This document shows, piece by piece, positions 1-8,554 of a stretch of 15,501 bases of DNA; position 1 is the first letter of the stretch, and the number at the start of each line of letters is the position of its first letter. Origin of the DNA: Neptuniibacter sp. (lineage in GTDB: Bacteria > Pseudomonadota > Gammaproteobacteria > Pseudomonadales > Balneatricaceae). The notes beneath the pieces were generated by a model. It was not told the DNA's origin and ran no database searches. It was given only the letters and a program-made list of their open reading frames with translations. Made by a program: the position numbers and the translations under genes. The stretch covers positions 1 to 15,501 of the forward strand of contig JAIBDV010000023.1 of the NCBI GenBank assembly GCA_024686055.1, written 5' to 3'.

Positions 1-3000
1 ATGGCCAGGGCCGGGCGGATGTTGCCGTCAAGCCTGCGCGCTATAACTACAGCTCACCTATGCAACTGCGCCTCAGTGGTAGCCTGTATGAGAGTGGAGG
101 GCGGGCGATTAACCGGTATTACGATGCGTTGCTTTGGCCGCAAACTACAGCGCTGGGGATCAAGCCTGGCTTCAGTGGTAATCCGGCCCGCAACAGCAAA
201 GCGGCGTTCAAGCTGATCCGCAGTGACGTTAATGGTGAGCTGTCGGCAGCGCAGCTCAGCGTCAAGCTGATTCGCGAGGAGCGCCAGTACTTCTGGAGCT
301 ACAACACCCAGCGCGGCTGGCATTACCAGTGGAGCGACAAAGCCTATCCGGTGGCCAGTGAGCTGGTGCAGCTCGATGGCAAGACTCCGGCCCAGATCGA
401 GCTACCGGTAGACTGGGGCTGGTATCGACTGGATGTACGCGAGCCAGGCAGCGATCAGCTGACCAGCCTGCGCTTTCATGCCGGGGAAGACTGGTACAGT
501 AACTGGCAGCAAAGCCAGCAAAGTGCTGCCGTACGGCCTGATCAGGTCAATCTGGTGCTGGATAAAGCGGCCTACAAAGCCGGTGACACCGCGCGGGTGA
601 AAGTGACCGCGCCCAGTGCCGGAGAGGCGTTGCTGATGCTGGAAAGCGGAGATCAGCTGCTCTGGTCCCGCCGGGTCAGTCTGCCGGAAAACGGTGCAGA
701 ATTTGAACTGCCAGTCCCTCAGGATCAGCCCCGTCATGATCTTTACCTGTCGGCGCTGGTGCTGCGCCCGGCGGGTGAGGGCAGCGATGCCGTCACCCCG
801 ACTCGTGCCATGGGGCTGATTCACCTGCCGCTGGACCGTGAAGACCGCAAACTGGCGATCGAGATTGATCTGCCGGAGCGGGTGACCCCGGACCAGACCT
901 TGCAAGTGCCCGTGCAGATCAGTGGCGTTACCCCGACAGACAGTGAGCGCTGGCTAACCCTGGCGGCGGTAGATAGCGGTATTCTTAGCCTGAATAACTT
1001 TACCACCCCAGACCCCTTTACCGCGTTCTTCGGCCCCCGTCGTTATACGGTTGATGCGCGGGATATGTACCACAAAGTGGTGGAGATCAACGCTCTGGCG
1101 CAGGCCCGCCAGCGCTTTGGCGGGGATGCGGACCTTAGCCGGGGTGGTGAGCAGCCCCAGGCGGATGTGCAAATCGTGTCGCTGTTCAGTGGCCCGGTAA
1201 AACTGGATGCGCAGGGCAAGGGGGAAATCCCGTTGCCACTGCCGTATTTCAATGGTGAATTGCGACTGATGGCACTGGCCTGGTCCGATACTGCGGTCGG
1301 CAGTGCCGAACAGCCGCTGACGGTCGCAGCGCCATTGATTACTCAGCTGGCAATGCCACGGTTTATGGCCTGGGGCGACCAGGCGATGGTGGCGCTGGAA
1401 CTGCGTAACCAGAGCGGTGCGCCGCAGGCGCTGGATATCAAGCTGACCAGCAATGGCCCGCTGAGCCTGCTTGGCAGCCATCGTCAGCTGAACCTGGCGG
1501 CGGGAGAGAAAACGCTGCTGCGCTTTGTGGTGACGGCGGGCGATACGCCGCAGGGGCAACAGGCTGAAGCTCAGCTGCAGCTCCAGGTGAGCAGCCTGAA
1601 CAGCGAGGCGGGCGATAAGACGATCGAGCCGCTGAGCCGCCAATGGCGTTTACCGATCCGCGCGGCCTGGCCTGCGCTGACGGAAACCCGCTATCAGGCG
1701 CTGGCCCCCGGTGCTCAATGGACTCTGGCCAGCCCGGTGTTGACGCAGTCCATTGCCAGCGCCCGCAAGGCTCGGCTGAACCTGGCCAGCAGTGTACAGC
1801 TGCCGGTGCAGACCCAGCTGGAACAGTTACTCAGCTACCCCTATGGCTGCCTGGAGCAGACCGCCAGCCGTGCTTTACCATTGTTGTGGCAGCAGCAGGA
1901 CAGCGCACAGCTGAGCATGGAACAGCGTAGTCAGTGGCTGAATAAAGCGGTGGCCCGGCTCAGTGAGCTACAGCGCGAAGACGGTAGCTTTGGCCTCTGG
2001 GATAACCGTTCGGCGGAAGAGCACTGGCTGACGGTTTATGCCACCGACATTCTGCTGCAGGCGCGCGCCCAGGGCGTACAGGTGTCTGACACCGTGCTCG
2101 CCAAAGCGATTACCCGTCTGCATCATTACCTGGCCAGCCCTCGCACGGAAGGGCGCTGGAGTGAGAACCCGCGTCATTACAGCCTTGCGTACCGGGCCTA
2201 TGCCGGATACGTGCTGGCCGGGCAGGAGCGGGCACCGCTGGGCCAGTTGCGCCAGTTGTTTGACCAGCAGCGCGACCAGGCAGCCAGCGGCTTGCCAGTG
2301 ATGCATTTGGCGCTGGCACTGCAAAAAATGGGCGATCAGCGCCGTGCCGGTGAAGCCGTGCGCCAGGCGTTGAGCCTGCCGCGCAGTGAAGGCTATCTGG
2401 GCGATTACGGCAGTGCTGAGCGGGATATTGCCGCGATGATAGTGTTGCTGGATGAGCTGGGGCCGCAGTACGCCGCTGAGCAGAGTCAGCTGGCGCTGAC
2501 GCTGATGGAACGGATGCCGCGACAGCGCTGGTTCAGCACCCAGACCCGCGCCGCGTTGTATGAAGCCGGTCAGGTGCTGCAGCGTAAAGAAGGTCAGCCC
2601 TGGCAGATTGACCTGAGCCGTGGCGGTGAGCAAATCCGGGTAACCGGTGAAGGCCGCTGGCAGGAAATCCTGCAGCCTGCTGCTCTGGCCGAGGCGATCA
2701 GCCTGGTCAACCAGAGCAAGCAGCCGCTGTATCTGAACCTGACCAGCCAGGGGCTGAGTGGCACAGCTCCTGCGCCGGTCAGTGAGCAGCTGGCGGTCAG
2801 CCGTAACTTCTACCACCCTGATGGCAGTCCGCGCACCATGGACCGGCTGGATGTGGGTGAGCTGGTGCTGGTGGAGCTGATTCTGGAAGCGGCAGAGCGT
2901 ACGCCGGACAGTCTGCTGGTCGATTTACTGCCTGCCGGGTTCGAGCTGGAAAATCCGGCGCTGGCCCATGCGGTTGGGCTGGAAGGGCTGCGACTGGAAG

Positions 3001-3320
3001 GGGATGAAGCGGATGTACTTAGCCTGCTGCAACGCAATCCACCGGCCTATCAGGCGTATCGGGATGACCGCTATGTCGCAGCGCTGGAACTGGGTAATGG
3101 CACTGTCCAGCGGCTGTTCTACCTCATGCGTGCCGTTACCCCGGGCAGTTATCAGATCCCGCCGGTGATGCTGGAAGATATGTACCGGCCCGATCGCCGG
3201 GCGATCAGTGAAGCCGGTGGCCGGGTGGAGATTATCCAGCCGGAGGCAAGTCAGCCCGTTGCGCCAGCCGTTGAGCCAGCCCCGACCCCGGCTGCTGAGT
3301 CGGTTACCGATCAGCCGTGA
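1..3320 (+). CDS. yfhM: YfhM-family bacterial alpha-2-macroglobulin, 3' part (5' end outside window)
   Basis: Family role: a periplasmic, usually lipid-anchored protease trap that links covalently to an attacking protease through an internal thioester, thought to protect the cell once the outer membrane is breached. The reading frame is open from base 3 with no start that fits the family (E. coli YfhM has about 1650 residues), so the N-terminus, signal peptide and lipobox lie upstream. About 1105 residues are visible. The thioester motif CLEQ, in the context YPYGCLEQTASR, is intact at 1848-1859 and is followed by the helical thioester domain. The C-terminal part, with the motif TPGSYQIPPVMLEDMYRP near 3144-3190, matches the last macroglobulin domain. 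The protein ends in a Pro/Ala/Glu-rich tail of about 25 residues. The stop overlaps the start of pbpC, as expected for the yfhM-pbpC pair. The intact CLEQ favours YfhM over the YfaS branch, which lacks the thioester. The first ATG in frame (base 60) is internal. Confidence 0.93.
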   Translation, partial: GQGRADVAVKPARYNYSSPMQLRLSGSLYESGGRAINRYYDALLWPQTTALGIKPGFSGNPARNSKAAFKLIRSDVNGELSAAQLSVKLIREERQYFWSYNTQRGWHYQWSDKAYPVASELVQLDGKTPAQIELPVDWGWYRLDVREPGSDQLTSLRFHAGEDWYSNWQQSQQSAAVRPDQVNLVLDKAAYKAGDTARVKVTAPSAGEALLMLESGDQLLWSRRVSLPENGAEFELPVPQDQPRHDLYLSALVLRPAGEGSDAVTPTRAMGLIHLPLDREDRKLAIEIDLPERVTPDQTLQVPVQISGVTPTDSERWLTLAAVDSGILSLNNFTTPDPFTAFFGPRRYTVDARDMYHKVVEINALAQARQRFGGDADLSRGGEQPQADVQIVSLFSGPVKLDAQGKGEIPLPLPYFNGELRLMALAWSDTAVGSAEQPLTVAAPLITQLAMPRFMAWGDQAMVALELRNQSGAPQALDIKLTSNGPLSLLGSHRQLNLAAGEKTLLRFVVTAGDTPQGQQAEAQLQLQVSSLNSEAGDKTIEPLSRQWRLPIRAAWPALTETRYQALAPGAQWTLASPVLTQSIASARKARLNLASSVQLPVQTQLEQLLSYPYGCLEQTASRALPLLWQQQDSAQLSMEQRSQWLNKAVARLSELQREDGSFGLWDNRSAEEHWLTVYATDILLQARAQGVQVSDTVLAKAITRLHHYLASPRTEGRWSENPRHYSLAYRAYAGYVLAGQERAPLGQLRQLFDQQRDQAASGLPVMHLALALQKMGDQRRAGEAVRQALSLPRSEGYLGDYGSAERDIAAMIVLLDELGPQYAAEQSQLALTLMERMPRQRWFSTQTRAALYEAGQVLQRKEGQPWQIDLSRGGEQIRVTGEGRWQEILQPAALAEAISLVNQSKQPLYLNLTSQGLSGTAPAPVSEQLAVSRNFYHPDGSPRTMDRLDVGELVLVELILEAAERTPDSLLVDLLPAGFELENPALAHAVGLEGLRLEGDEADVLSLLQRNPPAYQAYRDDRYVAALELGNGTVQRLFYLMRAVTPGSYQIPPVMLEDMYRPDRRAISEAGGRVEIIQPEASQPVAPAVEPAPTPAAESVTDQP

Positions 3321-5644
3321 ACCGGCGACTGAGGCGGACTGCTGTTGTCTGCTGTGCCATCCTCAGTCTGCTGGCAGCGTTGTGGGGGCTGAACAAAGCT
3401 TTTCCGCTGGCGTTGCCCGATCAGCAGCAGCTGTTTGCCCGGCTGGTAACCGATAGCGACGGTCAGCCACTGCGGGCATTTGCTGATGCCCGTGGTGTCT
3501 GGCGCTATCCGGTGACGGTGGAGCAGGTCAGCCCCGCTTATCTGGAGGCGCTGCTGGGCTATGAAGATCGCTGGTTCTGGTGGCACCCAGGGATAAACCC
3601 GCTGGCGCTGATTCGGGCCAGTGTGCAGAACCTGCGCAGTGGCCGGGTGATCTCCGGTGGCTCCACGCTATCGATGCAGGTGGCGCGTATTCTGCATCCG
3701 CATCGGCGGACCTTTGCGGGCAAACTGCAACAGCTGCTGCGTACCCTGCAGCTGGAATGGCAACTCAGCAAATCTGAAATTCTGACTCTCTACCTGAATC
3801 TGGCCCCCTTTGGCGGCACTGTGGAAGGGGTGCAGGCGGCCAGCTACAGCTATCTGAATAAACCCGCTAGCGCACTGACCGATGCCGAAGCTGCTTTGCT
3901 GGCTGTGTTGCCCCAGGCTCCGAGTCGGTTAAGGCCCGATCGTTATCCGGCACGGGCACAGCGGGCGCGGGACAAAGTACTAAACCGGCTGACAACCTTA
4001 CAGATCTGGCCTGCCCAGCGGGTCGCTGAAGCCCGCCAGGAAATGGTGTATGGGCGTGCGCCCAGCCCGCCGCGTGATGCGCCGCTGCTGGCCCGGCAGC
4101 TGGTGCAGCATTACCCGCAACAGCGACTGATTCAGACCACACTGGATGGCAATCTGCAGCGCCAGTTTGCCAGCCGGGTACGGGATTATAGCCGTAGCTT
4201 GCCGAACGCCAGTTCTGCTGCTGCGTTGCTGATTGATAACCGCGATGGCGCAGTGCTCAGTTATGTTGGCAGCGCTGACTTTCAGGATGCCAGCCGCTTT
4301 GGTCATGTTGATATGGTGCAGGCGCAGCGCTCGCCAGGGTCTACCCTCAAGCCCTTTCTGTATGGCATGGCCCTTGATGCCGGGCTGATCCACTCCGCGT
4401 CGCTGCTCAGTGACACGCCCCGGTTCGGGCTGGCCTATCAGCCGGGTAATTTTAGTGGTGGCTTCAGTGGTCCGGTACGGGCGGATCAGGCGCTGCGTCG
4501 TTCGCTGAATATTCCGGCAGTTAATCTGCTGGAGCACCTTGGCGTGCATCAGTTCAGCGCCCGGCTCAGTAATGCAGGCATGGCATTATCCATTCCAGGG
4601 GGAAAGGCGAACGCAGCGCTGATTCTTGGCGGCGGCGGGTTGTCACTGGCGCAACTGGTGGCTGGTTATAGGGCGCTTGCAGGCAGTGGTCAGGTTTTGC
4701 CGTTGCGTTACCGTCAATCCGATATTTTGTCGGATATACACAAGCAGGCGCGTTACCTGCTCAGCCCCGGAGCCGCCAGCCTGGTTCACCAGATGCTGCA
4801 ACCACCACCAGCACGGGGCAGTCGGCTCAGCCGTTTGAAGCCGACCGCGATGGTCTGGAAAACCGGCACCAGCTACGGTTTTCGTGACAGCTGGGCGGTG
4901 GGGGTCAGTCAGCAATATAGCCTGGGCGTCTGGGTGGGCAGGCCAGATGGCACGCCGTTACCGGGTTTCTATGGCCGCAATACTGCCGTGCCGCTGCTGC
5001 GCCAGCTCAGCGCGTTGCTACCGACACAATCAGCCCCTCCGCTGGCCGCCAGCATCAGCCGCGCGACCATCTGCTGGCCCGGCGGCCAGCGCCAGCAACC
5101 TGGTCAGTCCTGTGCTCAACCACAACAGGCGTTGCTACTCAGCGACACAGCACCGCTTACTCTGATCAGCCCGGATGCTCCGCTGGGCACCCGGTTGCAA
5201 CTGGACTACTGGATCAATGCTCAGGGGGAGCGTGTTGTACCTGGCTGTAGCAGCGGGCCTCTAAGCCGTCAGCGGCAATGGCGCTGGCCACTGGCGCTGG
5301 AGCCCTGGCTGCCCAGAGCGCAACGCCGGGCTCAGCTGATACCTGGCTGGAGTTCCAGCTGCCGCACCCAGCAACATAACGCTGCCACCGCCCCGCTGCG
5401 AATTGTCGGGCTGGAAAACGGCACTCGCCTGCGCCAGGCCCCAGGCAGTCACCAGCCGCCCATGTTGCAGCTCAACAGTGAAGGTGGACAGGGATTACGG
5501 CACTGGTATCTCAATGGTCAGCGTATCGCGAGTGCGAAGTCAGGGCAGCTGGTGCTGTGGCCACTTCGGGTACCGGGTAAGGCCGAAGTGCTGGTGATTG
5601 ATGAGGGTGGTCAGCTGGATCGGGTGGGGGTTTGGGGGGAGTGA
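3317..5644 (+). CDS. pbpC: Penicillin-binding protein 1C (bifunctional class A PBP)
   Basis: A 775-residue inner-membrane peptidoglycan glycosyltransferase/transpeptidase-type protein; E. coli PbpC is about 770 residues. A short basic N-terminus precedes one membrane segment at about residues 8-24. The GT51 domain shows E83-D84-R85 (first catalytic Glu), GGSTLSMQ at 114-121 and LSKSEILTLYLN further on. The transpeptidase domain has S342-T-L-K345 (acyl-enzyme Ser and general base), S396-L-N398 and K515-T-G-T-S519. The end matches the BiPBP_C domain typical of PBP1C (about 690-775). The start is GTG, inside the GTGA overlap with the yfhM stop. No good Shine-Dalgarno precedes it, so translation is probably coupled to yfhM. 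In E. coli PBP1C is dispensable and a weak enzyme; pairing with the macroglobulin suggests wall repair during envelope attack (inference). All catalytic motifs are intact here. Confidence 0.95.
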   Translation: MNRRLRRTAVVCCAILSLLAALWGLNKAFPLALPDQQQLFARLVTDSDGQPLRAFADARGVWRYPVTVEQVSPAYLEALLGYEDRWFWWHPGINPLALIRASVQNLRSGRVISGGSTLSMQVARILHPHRRTFAGKLQQLLRTLQLEWQLSKSEILTLYLNLAPFGGTVEGVQAASYSYLNKPASALTDAEAALLAVLPQAPSRLRPDRYPARAQRARDKVLNRLTTLQIWPAQRVAEARQEMVYGRAPSPPRDAPLLARQLVQHYPQQRLIQTTLDGNLQRQFASRVRDYSRSLPNASSAAALLIDNRDGAVLSYVGSADFQDASRFGHVDMVQAQRSPGSTLKPFLYGMALDAGLIHSASLLSDTPRFGLAYQPGNFSGGFSGPVRADQALRRSLNIPAVNLLEHLGVHQFSARLSNAGMALSIPGGKANAALILGGGGLSLAQLVAGYRALAGSGQVLPLRYRQSDILSDIHKQARYLLSPGAASLVHQMLQPPPARGSRLSRLKPTAMVWKTGTSYGFRDSWAVGVSQQYSLGVWVGRPDGTPLPGFYGRNTAVPLLRQLSALLPTQSAPPLAASISRATICWPGGQRQQPGQSCAQPQQALLLSDTAPLTLISPDAPLGTRLQLDYWINAQGERVVPGCSSGPLSRQRQWRWPLALEPWLPRAQRRAQLIPGWSSSCRTQQHNAATAPLRIVGLENGTRLRQAPGSHQPPMLQLNSEGGQGLRHWYLNGQRIASAKSGQLVLWPLRVPGKAEVLVIDEGGQLDRVGVWGE

Positions 5645-5659
5645 TGAGTCTGGTGGATC

Positions 5660-5720
5660 TGTAGCAGCGAGGTATCCTCGCGTCAGGCACGGCGGCCGGA
5701 CGCGAGGAGTATGCGTCAGG
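5660..5720. repeat. REP-like palindromic cluster between convergent genes
   Basis: The 78-base gap between the stops of pbpC and rhlE is filled by nested inverted repeats. GCGAGG (5667-5672) pairs with CCTCGC (5676-5681) across a 3-base loop. CCTCGCGTC (5676-5684) also pairs perfectly with GACGCGAGG (5699-5707). GACGC (5699-5703) can pair with GCGTC (5713-5717). GCGTCAGG occurs twice, at 5680-5687 and 5713-5720. The unit starts TGTAGCAGCGAGG, which has the GTAG head and clamped palindrome of RAYT-type REP elements (compare the Pseudomonas type TGTAGGAGCGAG). It may also end both transcripts, although no long T run follows. Whether it is repeated elsewhere in the genome cannot be seen here. 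Confidence 0.5.
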
Positions 5721-5722
5721 TC

Positions 5723-6988
<1,266 letters not shown>

Positions 6989-7040
6989 TCAATCGTTCCT
7001 CAATGGGTATCGTCAGTCGTGCACAGAATTATGGCGGCGA

Positions 7041-7070
7041 ATTATACGCTAAATAGAACTTTTGGGTGAA
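7041..7070 (-). promoter_or_regulatory. Candidate sigma-70 promoter of rhlE
   Basis: On the minus strand a perfect TATAAT (-10, plus positions 7041-7046) is preceded, after 18 bases, by TTCACC (-35, 7065-7070; 4 of 6 matches). The predicted start is near 7034, giving a leader of about 46 nt with a clear Shine-Dalgarno. This is seen in sequence only. The remaining divergent space up to 7254 holds no gene that I can support. Confidence 0.5.
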
Positions 7071-7254
7071 ATGACTCAGCCGATTCGGCGCGCGGAAAGT
7101 TAAATTTTGTCGATTTTTATGGATTTAAACAGCTGTTTTTGACAGGTGTCACTGGCCAGGCAGGGAAAAGTTGCATTCCTGCACGTGGATGCTAGGTTGG
7201 TGGGCGGTAAAATTATTGCGCCTAATAACAATAAGTACTCGTAAGGGAAGCACG

Positions 7255-8217
7255 ATGTCCGTTGATACTATTTTCAAAGTAGCGCTCCACCCATTTGTAA
7301 ATGAGTCCATCGCCAGCCTCAAAAGTATGACCAGCCTTGAGGGTTCTGCCGGTGAGCCGTTTATGGATGAAGTGGATCAGTTTCGATTCAAAGGCTATGC
7401 CGTTTGTTCTGATATGAAGGGTAGCCTGGATGGTGTGGTGCTGATGCATCACTACTCTGAAACGGCTGTGGCGATTGGTAACGAGGTGTGCAGCTACATG
7501 TTGGGTGAAACGTTTGCCCATGAAGAAGTGAATGAAGAGCTGAGTAAGGCGTTGTCAGAATGGGGTAACACCATCGTCGGGCGGGCGACCGATTTTCTCA
7601 GCAAGCATAATCTGGGCTTTGATTTTTCTGCGCCCTATTGTGCGATGACGCTGGAAGATATGGATAAATACCTGGTCGGTGTGAAACAGATTGTGACAGT
7701 GCCAATCTTTATTGAAGGCGTTGGGCGCTACTACTTCAATCTGCTGGTGCGGGATGTGAAATACGACGCCGAGGCGAAAGGCGCGCCCGCAGCCGAGACG
7801 CGTCAGGCGCCCACCGTTGCTATTGAAAATACCCATCAGACGCGGCTGTCATTTGAAAGTACCATTCTGCTGGTGGACGACAGTTCACTGATCCGCAAAG
7901 CGATCCGGCGGTTCCTGAATGAGCTGGGTTACGGCACCATTATTGAAGCCAGTGACGGCACCGAGGCGGTAGAGATTGCCGCTGAACAGGCGGTCGATTT
8001 TGTCTTTATGGATGTGGTGATGGACCAGATGAACGGTGACGAGGCGCTGGCGAAAATTCGCCAGATCAAGCCGGAGCTGCCAGTTGTAATGCTGTCCTCG
8101 GTGACTGACTATGAGATGGTTGCCACCTGTAAAGAGTTGGGGATTTCCGGTTTTATCTTTAAACCGCTAAACAAAGATAATGGTCCTGAGATGCTGCAAC
8201 GGCACCTTAAAGTCTGA
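7255..8217 (+). CDS. CheX/CheC-type phosphatase domain fused to a CheY-like receiver domain
   Basis: A 320-residue soluble protein with two domains. Residues about 1-165 look like the CheX/CheC/FliY phosphatase fold. The signature E-x2-N-x21-P is present as E102, N105 and P127; the upstream Asp/Ser of the CheC form is not at its usual place. After a linker (about 170-200) comes a receiver domain with the acidic pair D208-D209, phospho-acceptor D253 in FMDVVMDQMNG, S281 in MLSS, and K303 in FKPLN, so it should be phosphorylated. There is no DNA-binding output domain. The start is the ATG at 7255, preceded by AAGGGAAG; an upstream in-frame ATG at 7171 would add 28 unlike residues and has no ribosome site. 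The gene is not in a chemotaxis cluster; the next gene on the same strand is a diguanylate cyclase. It probably dephosphorylates a receiver in cis or in another protein (inference). The kinase partner is unknown. Confidence 0.8.
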   Translation: MSVDTIFKVALHPFVNESIASLKSMTSLEGSAGEPFMDEVDQFRFKGYAVCSDMKGSLDGVVLMHHYSETAVAIGNEVCSYMLGETFAHEEVNEELSKALSEWGNTIVGRATDFLSKHNLGFDFSAPYCAMTLEDMDKYLVGVKQIVTVPIFIEGVGRYYFNLLVRDVKYDAEAKGAPAAETRQAPTVAIENTHQTRLSFESTILLVDDSSLIRKAIRRFLNELGYGTIIEASDGTEAVEIAAEQAVDFVFMDVVMDQMNGDEALAKIRQIKPELPVVMLSSVTDYEMVATCKELGISGFIFKPLNKDNGPEMLQRHLKV

Positions 8218-8230
8218 TTATTGAGCTACG

Positions 8231-8260
8231 TGTCCCGGTGCCTGTGTGGTCGTCGGGACA
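8231..8260. terminator. Hairpin after the CheX-receiver gene (possible terminator) in a 322-base gap
   Basis: TGTCCCG (8231-8237) pairs with CGGGACA (8254-8260), 14 bases after the stop; no T run follows. The alternative pairing GGTGCC (8237-8242) with GGCACC (8280-8285) is also possible. A second small hairpin, GGCAT (8305-8309) with ATGCC (8312-8316), is followed by a pyrimidine-rich stretch (ATCTTTCTT) and may be the real stop signal. Otherwise 8218-8539 holds only AT-richer DNA and a candidate promoter at 8399-8428; I see no small gene. Confidence 0.35.
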
Positions 8261-8398
8261 AGGTGTCTGCTGCCAGGTGGGCACCAGTAATCCAGTTATT
8301 AAGGGGCATTTATGCCATCTTTCTTGCATATTGAATGAATGTCCGTTAAAAAGACCGGCAATGCTTACGCTGCCTGTATTTATGCTTAACCGTGGTTT

Positions 8399-8428
8399 TT
8401 GATATCTGTTTTCCTGCCGAAATATAGC
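8399..8428 (+). promoter_or_regulatory. Candidate sigma-70 promoter of the Cache-GGDEF gene
   Basis: TTGATA (8399-8404, 5 of 6 to -35), an 18-base spacer, then TATAGC (8423-8428, 4 of 6 to -10). The start would fall near 8435, giving a leader of about 120 nt. It suggests the cyclase is transcribed on its own and not only with the gene upstream. Confidence 0.4.
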
Positions 8429-8554
8429 GTAATGATCGTTATGGTTAAGATGTGCGGTAGCCTGAATGGTTGTTGTCTACGGGCTGTACTGATTGGCCTG
8501 ATATCGAACGGTGCCTGGTTGTCGTCTTAAATCTGTTATTTGCTGGATTGCCCT

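Noticed and set aside
1968..2816. A 282-codon open frame on the - strand inside yfhM; also 954-1643 (-) and 12959-13672 (+, opposite gcvT).
   Set aside because: All are antisense to well-recognised genes, lack ribosome sites and show no recognisable motif.
5644..5664. Mini-ORF of six codons starting in the pbpC stop (TGATG overlap).
   Set aside because: Too short and it runs into the palindromic element; no evidence of function.
7139..7167. Perfect TTGACA upstream of the CheX-receiver gene as a promoter.
   Set aside because: No -10-like hexamer 16-18 bases downstream.
7145..7180. Sigma-54 type site (GG...GC) near the TTGCAT before the CheX-receiver gene.
   Set aside because: The distance between the GG and GC elements is 14 or more bases rather than the required spacing.
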